NCBI RefSeq assembly: GCF_015645445.1
Contig: NZ_JADOGI010000004.1
Coordinates: 60,693-124,692 of the forward strand
Length of the DNA: 64,000 nt
Reading direction: 5' to 3'
Origin: Nonomuraea cypriaca
GTDB lineage: Bacteria > Actinomycetota > Actinomycetes > Streptosporangiales > Streptosporangiaceae
Shown here: positions 28,090-37,622 of the stretch, in pieces
Numbering within the stretch: position 1 is the stretch's first letter
How the letters are laid out: every line of letters starts with the position of its first letter
The notes under the pieces: model-generated
The model's database searches: none
Seen by the model: the letters and a program-made list of their open reading frames with translations, nothing else
Told to the model about the DNA's origin: nothing
Program-made: the position numbers and the translations under genes

Positions 28090-29342
28090 CTTTCGTGGCT
28101 GACGACTTCACCGGGGCGACGGACGCGTTGTGGCAGTTCAGGCGGTTCGGGCTGAGCGGGTCACTGGTTACGGACGTGGCGTACCTGCATGATCGGGACG
28201 ACGTCATCGGCGTCGCCACCACCGCGCGTGCGTCGAGTGACCCGGCTGACGTGGTGCTGCCGGTGTTCGAGGCGCTGGCGGCGCTGGAGCCGCTGGTCAT
28301 CCAGTACAAGATCTGCTCGACGTTCGACTCGTCGCCGGAGTCGGGCAGCATCGGGGCGGTCATCGCGGACCTCCACCGTGCGGGTCTCGCTCACGGCCCG
28401 GTGCCGGTGCTCGCCGCACAGCCGGAGCTCGGACGCTACACCTGGTTCGCGAACCACTTCGTACGGGCAGGCGACGAGGTGCGCCGGCTCGACCGCCACC
28501 CACCGACGCGAGACCACCCCGTCACCCCGGCCACCGAGGCCGACCTCCGGGTACGGCTGACCGAGCAGGGCGCGGGCCGGACCGGATGGCTGCCGGCGGT
28601 CCCGTCGCGGGAGGCGTACCTGGCGAGGGGTGAGGACGCCGCCTTCGTGGCGGACGCGCTGACGGACGAGCACGTCCGGGCACTCGGCCACCTCCTCCTC
28701 GCCGACGCCGCGACCCGGCCTCCGCTCGTCTGCGTGGGCTCAGGCGGCCTCAGCTACGCGCTGGCCTCCGCGGACGCCGCTTCCCTGCCGCCGGATCCGG
28801 TGGGAGGAAGTCTTGGCCGGCCGCTGGAGGCGGTGGGAGGGAGTCTTGGGCGGCCGCTGGAGGCGGTCGCGCCGCTGCTGGTCGTGTCGGGGAGCCGGTC
28901 GCCGGTCACCGGCCGTCAGATCGACACGGCGGAGCGGGCGGGGTGGCGGGTTCTGGACGTTGGCGGGGGAGCCTCGGGGAGCGTCTTCGCCGAGGTCGAG
29001 GAGAGCCTGCGTTCGGGTTGTCACACGATCGTGCAGTCGACGCGGGGACCCGCCCTCGACCGGGACGGCATCGGAGAGTCGCTCGGCCGGGTCGCCTCGG
29101 CGGCGGTGCGGGCCGGGCTCGTCCGGAGGCTGGTGATCGCGGGTGGCGACACCTCGGGACAGGTCGTGGCCGCGCTCGGGGCGCGTTCGCTGGACGTCAT
29201 CGCCTTGCCGGCGGCCGGCGGCCCCGTGTGCGTGCTGTCGTCCGACGACCCGGCCTGCGACGGGCTCGAGGTGGCGTTGAAGGGCGGCCAGGTCGGCGCC
29301 CCCGACTACTTCCTACGCGCCGCCTCCGCGACCACGGCCTGA
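28077..29342 (+). CDS. DUF1537 four-carbon acid sugar kinase (OiaK-like)
   Basis: A 421-residue ATP-dependent sugar-acid kinase. The N-terminal FVADDFTGATDALWQF and QYKICSTFDSSPESGSIG are family hallmarks of the substrate domain. The C-terminal nucleotide domain has VSGSRSPVTGRQI, then RRLVIAGGDTSGQVVAALG and a closing GGPVC strand. It would phosphorylate a keto-sugar acid; next to a RuBisCO-like gene the best match is 3-oxo-isoapionate kinase (OiaK). GTG start at 28077. Between the domains, residues 242-263 are an exact-frame 11-residue duplication (GGSLGRPLEAV twice) from a 33-bp DNA repeat at 28800-28865. Its stop codon is itself in a repeat. Confidence 0.9.
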   Translation: MTRFAFVADDFTGATDALWQFRRFGLSGSLVTDVAYLHDRDDVIGVATTARASSDPADVVLPVFEALAALEPLVIQYKICSTFDSSPESGSIGAVIADLHRAGLAHGPVPVLAAQPELGRYTWFANHFVRAGDEVRRLDRHPPTRDHPVTPATEADLRVRLTEQGAGRTGWLPAVPSREAYLARGEDAAFVADALTDEHVRALGHLLLADAATRPPLVCVGSGGLSYALASADAASLPPDPVGGSLGRPLEAVGGSLGRPLEAVAPLLVVSGSRSPVTGRQIDTAERAGWRVLDVGGGASGSVFAEVEESLRSGCHTIVQSTRGPALDRDGIGESLGRVASAAVRAGLVRRLVIAGGDTSGQVVAALGARSLDVIALPAAGGPVCVLSSDDPACDGLEVALKGGQVGAPDYFLRAASATTA

Positions 29343-29393
29343 ATCCCGCGACCCGGCCTGAATCCCGCGACCCCGGCCTGGAACCCCGTGACC
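29335..29393. repeat. 19/20-bp repeat x3 carrying the kinase stop codon
   Basis: The unit CGGCCTGAATCCCGCGACC starts at 29335, repeats at 29354 and appears diverged a third time. The TGA in the first unit is the kinase stop (29340-29342); the second unit carries an identical TGA. Confidence 0.9.
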
Positions 29394-29849
29394 ACCCCGC
29401 GACCAAGACCACGCCGGGTGCGGCCGACCTGCCACGCACGCGCCGGAGCAGCGTCCCCCGCTGGGTGGGCGGCGACGGTGGATCACGGGTAAGGCCACTT
29501 TCCGCTCATGTGGCGGGCATCTTATCAATGATGGGGATCACTTTGCCCGGCCGTCAATTTTTGTCCGGATTCTGTGACACAGCCCTTCGGTCGATCACCT
29601 CAAACCCACGCGGAACGGGCATATTTCGGCAGGTCAGACGCTTGGTTGGAAGGCTTCCGTCTATCTTGGCGTCCCAATTGTGAGTGACCTTACCGTTATC
29701 CTGAACCGTTTCTGACTGTTACATTTTTACATATATTCTGCGCCTTGATCGCCATCTCTACGCCAATGTGATTTCAACATGTGGGATGGAGTTGCGGGGG
29801 CGCCTCTCCAGCCCGAGGCCATGCCCCTGGTCAGTTCGAACGGAGAGTA
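29394..29849 (+). promoter_or_regulatory. Intergenic region with peptide-ABC promoter
   Basis: About 500 nt separate the kinase and the ABC operon. The first part is repeat-derived GC-rich sequence. From about 29510 it is markedly AT-rich. TATATT at 29732-29737 is a good -10 box with a weak -35 (TTCTGA, 29710-29715), giving a leader near 110 nt. I see no gene, riboswitch or perfect operator dyad here. Confidence 0.5.
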
Positions 29850-30827
29850 ATGGGCAAGTACCTGCTCCGCAGGTTGGCAATAAATGTGATCTTGGTCGCC
29901 TTGGCCGCAAGCCTGGCGTACATGCTCGCTGCCACCACGATGAACCCGCGAGGCGCGTACGAAGGACGCCAGCCCCCGGTCGCCGAGTCCGTCATCGACG
30001 CCACGCTCGACTCGTACAACATGAACGACAAGACCCCCGTGCTCCAGCGCTACGCGACCTGGGCCAAGGGAGTCGTCACCGGGGACTTCGGCAAGACCTG
30101 GAAGGGCGGGTCGGTCAACAGCGAGATGGGTCGGCGCATCTTCGTGAGCCTCCGGCTGATGCTGATCGGCACGATCCTGGGCTTCGCCCTTGGGGTGGCG
30201 CTGGGCGCGCTCTCCGCGGTGAAGCAGTACAAGATCACTGACCGGTTAATAGGCGTCGGCTCGTTCGTGATCATGGCGATCCCCGTGCTCGTGCTGGCCA
30301 CCCTGCTCGCCATCGCGACCTACAACGCGAACCGCGGGCTGGGCTTCACGTTGATCGAGTACACCGGTGAGTACGACCCACGGCTGTCGGGCTGGGACCA
30401 GTTCGTCAACCGGCTGAACCACCTGATCCTGCCGACCATCTCGCTCAGCCTCGGATTGATCGCCTTCTACAGCCGCATCCAGCGCAACATGATGCTCGAC
30501 GTGCTCGGCCAGGACTTCGTCCGCACGGCGATGGCCAAGGGGCTGCGGCGCAGGACGGCACTGATCAAGCACGCCCTGCGGACCGCGCTGATCCCGGCCG
30601 CCACCTACTTCGCCTTCGCGTTCGGGACGATGTTCACCGGAGCCACCTTCACCGAGAAGATCTTCTCCTGGCACGGCATGGGCGCCTGGTTGATCGACTC
30701 GATCAACCAGAACGACGTCAACTCCGTCGCCGCGGTGACCTTCTTCGCCGCCGTCTGTGTCCTGACCGCCGCCTTCCTGTCCGACGTGCTGGTGGCGGCC
30801 CTCGATCCCCGGGTGCGGGTGAGCTGA
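29850..30827 (+). CDS. Peptide/oligosaccharide ABC permease (DppB type)
   Basis: A 325-residue inner-membrane protein. The ATG at 29850 has GGAGAG upstream; the 23 codons open before it are not supported. N-terminal GKYLLRRLAINVILVALAAS is the usual first span, followed by a long periplasmic loop and five spans. The coupling motif is GQDFVRTAMAKGLRRRTALI and is followed by HALRTALIPAATYFAF, diagnostic of the DppB/OppB group. First gene of a four-gene operon with tight overlaps. The substrate may be peptides or plant oligosaccharides; family-5 importers in actinomycetes carry both. Confidence 0.92.
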   Translation: MGKYLLRRLAINVILVALAASLAYMLAATTMNPRGAYEGRQPPVAESVIDATLDSYNMNDKTPVLQRYATWAKGVVTGDFGKTWKGGSVNSEMGRRIFVSLRLMLIGTILGFALGVALGALSAVKQYKITDRLIGVGSFVIMAIPVLVLATLLAIATYNANRGLGFTLIEYTGEYDPRLSGWDQFVNRLNHLILPTISLSLGLIAFYSRIQRNMMLDVLGQDFVRTAMAKGLRRRTALIKHALRTALIPAATYFAFAFGTMFTGATFTEKIFSWHGMGAWLIDSINQNDVNSVAAVTFFAAVCVLTAAFLSDVLVAALDPRVRVS

Positions 30828-30828
30828 C

Positions 30829-31668
30829 ATGCGATCGAAAGTCGTCCTCAGGCGCCTGCTGCGCAACAAGCAGGCCCGCTACGGCAGCGTCGCCCTGATC
30901 CTGCTGGTGGCCCTGGCCTACATCGGCCCCTACTTCGGCCCGTACGAGTGGACCGACAAGGACTTCCTGGCCTTCCTGTCGCCGCCCGGCGGCGACCACT
31001 GGTGGGGAACCGGCAGGATCGGCCAGGACATGTACGCGGTCACGCTGCACGGCATGCAGAAGTCGATCATCGTCGGCCTGCTGGTGGCCCTCATCTCCAC
31101 CGGCCTCGCCGCCATCGTGGGCGCCTTCGCCGGATATTTCGGTGGATGGGCGGACAAGGCGTTGATGTGGGGCGTGGACCTGCTGCTGGTCCTCCCCAGC
31201 TTCCTGATCATCGCCATCATCTCGCCGCGGCTGCGCGACGGTTCCTGGCTGTGGTTCGTGGCGCTGCTCGCCGCGTTCTCCTGGATGATCACCTCCAGGG
31301 TGGTCCGCAGCATGACGCTCTCACTCCGCGAGCGGGAGTACGTCCTGGCCGCCGTCTACATGGGCATCCCGCGCTGGAAGATCATCTTCCGGCACATCGT
31401 GCCCAACCTGTCCTCCCTGCTGATCATCGACGCGACGCTCAACGTCAGCGGCGCGGTCATCGGCGAGGCGGCGCTGTCCTTCTTCGGCTTCGGCATCCAG
31501 CCGCCCGACGTCTCGCTCGGCACGCTGATCGCGGATGGCTCGGGCAACGCCACCGGCTATCCGTGGCTGTTCGCCTTCCCGGCCGGCCTGCTGGTGGCGC
31601 TGGTGCTCAGCGTGAACCTCATCGGCGACGGCCTGCGCGATGCACTCGACCCGGGGAGCAACTCGTGA
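30829..31668 (+). CDS. Peptide/oligosaccharide ABC permease (DppC type)
   Basis: A 279-residue second permease starting one base after the previous stop. It has the DppC-type N-terminal anchor (VALILLVALAYIGPYFGPYE), HWWGTGRIGQDMYAV, and the coupling region REREYVLAAVYMGIPRWKII with HIVPNLSSLLII following. The extra-membrane FFGFGIQPPDVSLGTLI near the end is conserved in this family. It forms the channel with the DppB-type protein. Confidence 0.92.
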   Translation: MRSKVVLRRLLRNKQARYGSVALILLVALAYIGPYFGPYEWTDKDFLAFLSPPGGDHWWGTGRIGQDMYAVTLHGMQKSIIVGLLVALISTGLAAIVGAFAGYFGGWADKALMWGVDLLLVLPSFLIIAIISPRLRDGSWLWFVALLAAFSWMITSRVVRSMTLSLREREYVLAAVYMGIPRWKIIFRHIVPNLSSLLIIDATLNVSGAVIGEAALSFFGFGIQPPDVSLGTLIADGSGNATGYPWLFAFPAGLLVALVLSVNLIGDGLRDALDPGSNS

Positions 31669-33734
31669 GCATCTTGGAGGTCAAGGACCTCACCGTCACC
31701 TTCTCCGGCGACATCCAGGCGGTGCGCGGGGTGTCGTACGAGGTCGAGCGCGGCGAGGTGCTCGGCATCGTGGGCGAGTCCGGCTCGGGCAAGTCCGTCA
31801 CCTCGCTGGCGGTCATGGGCCTGCTGCCGCCGAACGCCGTGGTCAGCGGCTCGGTCCTGCTGCACGGCCGCGAGTTGCTCGGCATGAAGGAGGACGAGCA
31901 GGTCAAGGTGCGCGGCAAGACGATCAGCATGATCTTCCAGGATCCGCTGTCGGCGTTCACGCCCGTCTACACCATCGGCGACCAGATCGCCGAGGCCGTC
32001 CGCATACACCAGAAGATCGGCAAGGACAAGGCCGCGAAGCGGGCCGTCGAGCTGCTCGATCTGGTCGGCATCCCGCACCCGGACGTGCGCGCCAAGGCGT
32101 TCCCGCACGAGTTCTCCGGCGGCATGCGGCAGCGCGCGATGATCGCCATGGCCATCGCCAACGATCCCGACCTGCTGATCTGCGACGAGCCGACCACCGC
32201 GCTCGACGTGACCATCCAGGCGCAGGTGCTGGAGGTGCTCAAGACCGCGCAGCGGGAGACTGGCGCCGGCATCGTGATGATCACCCATGACCTGGGCGTC
32301 ATCGCCGGCATGGCCGACCGGGTGCTCGTCATGTACGCGGGCCGGCCGGTCGAGCAGGGCTCGGTGGACGACATCTACTACCGGCCGCGGATGCCGTACA
32401 CGATGGGGCTGCTCGCCTCGATCCCCAGGGTCGACGGCGAGGAGGGGCCGCTGGTGCCCATCGAGGGCAACCCGCCGTCGCCGTCGGCGCTGCCGCCCGG
32501 GTGCCCGTTCGCGCCGCGCTGCCCGATGAAGGTGGACATGTGCGACGACGAGGAGCCGCCGCTGACGCCGTTCGGCGGTAACCGGCACGTGGCCTGCATC
32601 CGCTCGCACGAGATCGAGCACAAGGGCCTGACCGGTGCGGATGTGTTCCCCGTGCCGGTGATCCCGCCAAGCGAGGTCGTCCGCGTGCCGCGCGCCGAGC
32701 GGGCCACGGTGCTGGAGCTCGAGGACATGATCAGGCACTACCCGCTGATGAAGGGCGCGATCTTCAAGCGCCGCGTCGGCACCGTGTACGCGGTCGACGG
32801 CATCAGCCTCGACATCGCGGAGGGCGAGACGCTGGCCCTGGTCGGCGAGTCGGGCTGCGGAAAGACCACCACGCTGCAGCAGATCATGCAGCTCCAGCCG
32901 CCGCAGGGCGGCCGCGTGGTGGTGCTCGGCAAGGACAGCGCGAAGCTGGACAAGGCGGCGCGCAGGTCTCTCCGCGGCGACCTGCAGATCGTCTTCCAGG
33001 ACCCGATGGCCGCGCTCGACCCGCGCATGCCGGTTTCCGACATCATCGCCGAGCCGCTGCGCGCCCACGGCGAGAAGGACGTGGCCGGCAAGGTGAAGGA
33101 GCTGCTCCGGCTGGTCGGGTTGTCGCCCGAGCACGCCGAGCGCTACCCGCAGCAGTTCTCCGGCGGCCAGCGCCAGCGCATCGGCATCGCTCGCGCGCTC
33201 GCGCTGGAGCCCAAGGTACTCGTGCTGGACGAGCCGGTGTCGGCGCTCGACGTCTCCATCCAGGCCGGTGTGATCAACCTGCTGGAGGAGCTGAAGAACA
33301 GGCTGGGGCTGTCGTACCTGTTCGTGGCGCACGACCTGGCCGTGGTCAGACACCTGGCCGACCGGGTGGCCGTCATGTATCTCGGCAGGATCGCCGAGAT
33401 CGGGACGGTGGAGAACGTCTACGAGCGGCCGGCACACCCCTACACGCAGGCGCTGCTGTCGGCGATCCCGCTGCCCGATCCGGAGCTGGAGCGCACCAGG
33501 AAGCGCATCCTGCTCGAAGGCGACCTGCCCAGCCCGGCGGACCCCCCGTCGGGATGCAGGTTCCGCACTCGCTGCCCCAAGTTCGCCCGGCTCGGTGAGG
33601 CGGAGCGGCGGCGGTGTGTGGATGAGGAGCCCTCGGTTGACCGGCTCGCGAGCACCGTGGACCACGGCGCGGCCTGCCACTACGCGGAGGAAGTCGAGGT
33701 CATCACGGCCTCGGACAATCAGGAGGAAGAGTGA
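31665..33734 (+). CDS. Fused DppD-DppF ABC ATPase
   Basis: A 689-residue protein holding two complete ABC ATPase domains. The first has Walker A GESGSGKS, signature FSGGMRQRA and Walker B LLICDEPTTALD, ending in an oligopeptide-type extension with cysteines (PPGCPFAPRCPMK). The second has Walker A GESGCGKT, signature FSGGQRQRI and LVLDEPVSALD, ending in PSGCRFRTRCPK. Usually these are separate DppD and DppF genes; here one chain serves both permeases. The GTG at 31665 overlaps the permease stop. The paired Cys motifs may bind an iron-sulfur cluster, as in other DppD/OppD proteins. Confidence 0.93.
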   Translation: MSILEVKDLTVTFSGDIQAVRGVSYEVERGEVLGIVGESGSGKSVTSLAVMGLLPPNAVVSGSVLLHGRELLGMKEDEQVKVRGKTISMIFQDPLSAFTPVYTIGDQIAEAVRIHQKIGKDKAAKRAVELLDLVGIPHPDVRAKAFPHEFSGGMRQRAMIAMAIANDPDLLICDEPTTALDVTIQAQVLEVLKTAQRETGAGIVMITHDLGVIAGMADRVLVMYAGRPVEQGSVDDIYYRPRMPYTMGLLASIPRVDGEEGPLVPIEGNPPSPSALPPGCPFAPRCPMKVDMCDDEEPPLTPFGGNRHVACIRSHEIEHKGLTGADVFPVPVIPPSEVVRVPRAERATVLELEDMIRHYPLMKGAIFKRRVGTVYAVDGISLDIAEGETLALVGESGCGKTTTLQQIMQLQPPQGGRVVVLGKDSAKLDKAARRSLRGDLQIVFQDPMAALDPRMPVSDIIAEPLRAHGEKDVAGKVKELLRLVGLSPEHAERYPQQFSGGQRQRIGIARALALEPKVLVLDEPVSALDVSIQAGVINLLEELKNRLGLSYLFVAHDLAVVRHLADRVAVMYLGRIAEIGTVENVYERPAHPYTQALLSAIPLPDPELERTRKRILLEGDLPSPADPPSGCRFRTRCPKFARLGEAERRRCVDEEPSVDRLASTVDHGAACHYAEEVEVITASDNQEEE

Positions 33735-35443
33735 ACGTTCGTTACCGTGCTGCCGCTGGGCTCGCGGGCCTGGCGATGGCCGTCTCGGCTTGCGCCGGTG
33801 GCGGCGGCGAGACCACGCAGTCCGACCCCCAGCAGTCGCAGCAGGCGCAGCAGCAGATGGCGGAGACTCCGTCCATCAGCATCAACCCCGTCGCGTACGA
33901 GCAGGTCAAGGACGGCGGGACGCTCACCCTCGCGATCGGCCAGTGGCCGACCCAGTGGAATGGCAATCACGTCGACGGCAACCAGGCCGACACGGCGACG
34001 ATGCTCGACCCGATCATGCCGCAGCTCATGATGGCCGACGAGAACGCCGAGTTCACGCCGAACGCGGACTACCTGACCGACGTGAAGAGCGACATGTCGT
34101 CGGGCAAGCAGGTCGTCACCTACACGATCAACGACAAGGCCCAGTGGTCGGACGGCACGCCGATGACGTGGAAGGACCTCGAGACGACGTGGAAGGCCCA
34201 GAACGGCGAGAACGACAAGTTCAAGGCCTCCTCCACTGACGGCTGGGACAAGATCGAGTCGGTCGAGAAGGGCGACTCGGACAAGGTCGCCGTCATCACC
34301 TTCGACAAGCCGTACTCCGAGTGGCAGGGCCTGTTCAACCGGGGCACCTCGCACCTCTTCCCGGCCGAGCACATGGCGACGCCCGAGGCGTACGAGAACG
34401 ACTACCTGCAGAAGATCCCGGCCACCGCGGGGCCCTTCAAGGTCGAGAAGATCGACGAGGGCACCAAGACGCTCACCCTCGTGCGTGACGAGAACTGGTG
34501 GGGCCAGAAGGCCAAGCTCGACAAGCTCATCTTCCGTGCGATCGACTCGCCCACCGCGGAGGTGAACGCCTTCGCCAACGGCGAGCTCGACGCCGCCTAC
34601 ATCGAGTCCGGCAGCCCGGCCGACCTGAAGCGGGCCAAGGAGGTTCCGAACGCCGAGATCCGCAAGGCGCTCAGCCCGAACTGGCGGCACATCACGGTCA
34701 ACAACCAGAGCGAGTTCCTGAAGGACAAGTCGGTCCGGCAGGCAGTGCAGTACGCGATCAACCGTGACGTGATCACCCAGTCCGACCTGAAGGACATGGA
34801 GTGGCCGCTGCAGACGCTCGGCAACCACGTCTTCATGAACAACCACAAGGCCTACGTCGACAACTCCGGTGACCTCGGCAAGTACAACCTGGAGAAGTCC
34901 AAGCAACTGCTCGAGGCGGCCGGCTGGAAGCAGGACGGCGAGTACCGCAAGAAGGACGGCAAGGAGTTCGCGCTCGAGTTCGTCATCCCCACGGGCACGC
35001 CCGTCGCGCAGACGGAAGGCGAGCTCACCCAGGCCATGCTCAAGGAGGCCGGGATCAAGCTCACGATCCGCCCGGTTCCCCTCGACAAGTTCTTCAACGA
35101 CTTCATCATCAAGGGTGACTTCGACCTGGTGCCGTTCTCCTGGATCGGCACGCCGCTGCCGCTCGGCAGCATGCCGCAGATCTACAAGACCGGCTCGGAG
35201 AGCAACTTCCCGAACGCCAGCGACCCGGCCGTCGACGCGGCCATCCAGGCGGCGGTGGACGAGACCGACCCGGCTAAGGCCATCGAGCTGGCCAACGCCG
35301 CGGACAAGCTGGTCTGGGACATGGTGCACACCATTCCGCTGTACCAGCGCCCCGACATCTGGGCGGTCAAGAAGACGGTCGCCAACTTCGGCGCCCGTGG
35401 TTACGCGTACTACGACTGGACGGCGATCGGCTTCACCGCCTGA
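33731..35443 (+). CDS. Family-5 solute-binding lipoprotein (DppA type)
   Basis: A 570-residue binding protein. The signal peptide ends MAVSACAGGGGE, with the lipid-modified Cys near residue 18. The DppA/OppA fold is shown by GGTLTLAIGQWPTQWNG, AQWSDGTPMTWKDLE, PYSEWQGLFNRG, VRQAVQYAINRDVI and a long C-terminal lobe. GTG start overlaps the ATPase stop. It is unusual in coming last in the operon. A strong terminator follows. The ligand is unknown. Confidence 0.92.
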   Translation: MNVRYRAAAGLAGLAMAVSACAGGGGETTQSDPQQSQQAQQQMAETPSISINPVAYEQVKDGGTLTLAIGQWPTQWNGNHVDGNQADTATMLDPIMPQLMMADENAEFTPNADYLTDVKSDMSSGKQVVTYTINDKAQWSDGTPMTWKDLETTWKAQNGENDKFKASSTDGWDKIESVEKGDSDKVAVITFDKPYSEWQGLFNRGTSHLFPAEHMATPEAYENDYLQKIPATAGPFKVEKIDEGTKTLTLVRDENWWGQKAKLDKLIFRAIDSPTAEVNAFANGELDAAYIESGSPADLKRAKEVPNAEIRKALSPNWRHITVNNQSEFLKDKSVRQAVQYAINRDVITQSDLKDMEWPLQTLGNHVFMNNHKAYVDNSGDLGKYNLEKSKQLLEAAGWKQDGEYRKKDGKEFALEFVIPTGTPVAQTEGELTQAMLKEAGIKLTIRPVPLDKFFNDFIIKGDFDLVPFSWIGTPLPLGSMPQIYKTGSESNFPNASDPAVDAAIQAAVDETDPAKAIELANAADKLVWDMVHTIPLYQRPDIWAVKKTVANFGARGYAYYDWTAIGFTA

Positions 35444-35460
35444 TCTCCGAACCCCAGCGA

Positions 35461-35492
35461 CCCCCGGCCGGCGAGCCCCGGCCGGGGGTTTT
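35461..35492 (+). terminator. Rho-independent terminator of the ABC operon
   Basis: A perfect 11-bp stem (35461-35471 with 35478-35488) with a 6-nt loop is followed by TTTT. It starts 18 nt after the binding-protein stop and is the clearest intrinsic terminator in the window. Confidence 0.92.
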
Positions 35493-35566
35493 CCTTCCCG
35501 AATAGGCTTGCCTGTACGCCCGGGTCGGCTTTGAATGATCTCCTACGCGTGATCTAGGAGGACCCG

Positions 35567-37603
35567 ATGCGTGGCTTACGGGCGTTCGCCGTCGTTCTGA
35601 CTCTTGTTCTCACGACTTTCGTGGCGGCGGAGCCGTCCATCCCGGCGGTCGCCGGACCTACCGACCCCGAGCCGGCCTCGCTGGTCACCCTGACCGTGCC
35701 GGACCGGGCCGCGATGGACCGGCTGGTGGCCTCCGGCGCCGACCTCACCGAGCGGGTACGCCCGCAGCCGGACGGCAGCATCCAGGTCGACGCCGTCGTC
35801 ACCCCGAGCCAGCTCGCCTCGATGGGATCGCTCGGCGCGACCCTGGCGACCGGCACGCCGGCCCCGGCCCAAAGCAGGAAGAAGCCGCCGGCCACGCGGG
35901 ACCAGATCGTGGTCGAGCGCGCGGTCTGGTTCGAGTCGCGCGACGGATACTTCCTGTCGGTCGAGGCGTCCAGCAACGCCGGGGAGGCCGCCACGCTCAG
36001 CGTGACGTGGAAGGGCAAGCGCGGCGCGACCGGGCAGGCGGAGATGGTCGCGTACGTCGACGCGGGCGCGTACCTGGGCCACCAGCTCAGCACGCCGGTG
36101 CCGGTCGACAGCGAGCCGCAGTGGGTCACCATCACCTCGGCCGGCGGTGGCAAGGCCGAGGCGCGGGTCAAGGAATGGCCGGACGGCGAGCGGCCGGACC
36201 GCACCGGACGCGGCTACCAGAAGGACTTCATCACCCAGTACATGCCTCCGGCGCAGCTCAACGAGCGGATCAAGGCGCTGCACCGGCGCTACCCCAAGCT
36301 CACCGACATCATCGAGTTGCCGAACCTCACCAACGGCTACCGCCGCAACGCCCAGGCCCTGATCGGCACCCCGCCGGCCGCCGCCGTCGTGGTCACCTCC
36401 AACGCCTACGGCTCCGAGGGCGGCAACGACCTGGCCGTCGAGCTGGTCGACCCGGGCGCGTCCGGCAGCGCGCTGCGGGTGACGGTGGACGGCAAGCTCG
36501 TCACCGTCAGCCTGGCCACCGACGGCTCCGGCGCCGTCACCAGCACCGCCGCCCAGGTCGCCGCCGCCGTCAACGCGACGCAGGGCATCGCCGTCAAGGC
36601 CACGACCTACCGGACGGACGCCGGCGCCGGCGTCATGGCGCCCGCGCCGCTCATCCAGCTGAGCGACTTCCTCAACGCGCCCGCCGACGTCCCCCGCGCG
36701 CCCGCCCAGGTGCTGGCCCTGCGCATCGGCAAGCACCGCGACGGCTCGCGCACCGGCGTGCTGGCCTACGCCCAGGAACACGCCAGGGAGTGGGTGACGC
36801 CGCTGGTCACCATCGAGGCGGCCGAGCGGCTGCTGCGCAACCAGGACCGCGACAGCGCCACAGGCAAGCTGCTGGAGCGCACCGACATCTTCATCGTCCC
36901 GACGGTCAACCCCGACGGCGCGAACTACAGCTTCTACGACTTCAACTCCCAGCGTAAGAACATGACCAACCACTGCCCGGCGCAGCAGTCCGACCCGGCG
37001 CTGCGCAACCAGTGGGGCGTGGACGTCAACCGCAACTACGCCGTGGGCTCGTACTCCGACGGCTACGTCGGCGGTTCCGGCAACTGCCAGAGCGGCACGT
37101 ACTCAGGACCCGCCGAGCACTCCGAGCCCGAGAGCCGCAACGTCATCTGGCTGGCGCAGACGTTCCGCAACATCAAGTTCGCCATGAACGTGCACAGCTA
37201 CGGCGGCTACTTCATGTGGCCTCCCGGCGCCTACAAGGCCGAGGGCCGGGAGGCGCTGCCCAGGCCGACGGCCGACCAGGAGGCGTACTTCCTGCGCGCG
37301 GCCCGCACCATCGAGGAGGCCATCGCCGCCGAGCGGGGCACGGTCACCTGGCCGCAGCAGACCGGTCCTGTGACGGACGTGCTCTACTCGGCGGCGGGCA
37401 ACTCCGCCGACGAGCTCTGGTACGACTTCGGCATCTACGGCTGGGACTTCGAGGTCGGCGGCGACCTGTGGAATCCCGAGACCCGCAGGTGGGAAGGCGT
37501 GGGCTTCCAGCCGCCGTTCGCCGAGGGGCACGGGGAGGCGATGGAGTACGCCGCAGGCCTGATCTCGCTGATCAGCGTGGCGGCCGACTACCGCGAACGC
37601 TGA
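35567..37603 (+). CDS. Secreted M14 zinc carboxypeptidase
   Basis: A 678-residue exported metallopeptidase with a Sec signal (MRGLRAFAVVLTLVLTT to VAG). About 200 residues of pro- or accessory sequence precede the M14 domain (YMPPAQLNERIKALHRRYPK). Zinc ligands are H405 and E408 in QEHAREWVTP and H543 in NVHSYGG; the substrate Arg lies in VDVNRNYAV and the catalytic Glu is E629 in WDFEVGG. A beta insert (about 280-360) splits the family's usual first strands from the HxxE motif. ATG with AGGAGGA upstream. It would trim peptides outside the cell, perhaps for the peptide importer just upstream. Confidence 0.92.
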   Translation: MRGLRAFAVVLTLVLTTFVAAEPSIPAVAGPTDPEPASLVTLTVPDRAAMDRLVASGADLTERVRPQPDGSIQVDAVVTPSQLASMGSLGATLATGTPAPAQSRKKPPATRDQIVVERAVWFESRDGYFLSVEASSNAGEAATLSVTWKGKRGATGQAEMVAYVDAGAYLGHQLSTPVPVDSEPQWVTITSAGGGKAEARVKEWPDGERPDRTGRGYQKDFITQYMPPAQLNERIKALHRRYPKLTDIIELPNLTNGYRRNAQALIGTPPAAAVVVTSNAYGSEGGNDLAVELVDPGASGSALRVTVDGKLVTVSLATDGSGAVTSTAAQVAAAVNATQGIAVKATTYRTDAGAGVMAPAPLIQLSDFLNAPADVPRAPAQVLALRIGKHRDGSRTGVLAYAQEHAREWVTPLVTIEAAERLLRNQDRDSATGKLLERTDIFIVPTVNPDGANYSFYDFNSQRKNMTNHCPAQQSDPALRNQWGVDVNRNYAVGSYSDGYVGGSGNCQSGTYSGPAEHSEPESRNVIWLAQTFRNIKFAMNVHSYGGYFMWPPGAYKAEGREALPRPTADQEAYFLRAARTIEEAIAAERGTVTWPQQTGPVTDVLYSAAGNSADELWYDFGIYGWDFEVGGDLWNPETRRWEGVGFQPPFAEGHGEAMEYAAGLISLISVAADYRER

Positions 37604-37622
37604 TCCCGCAGCGGCCGGCCGC

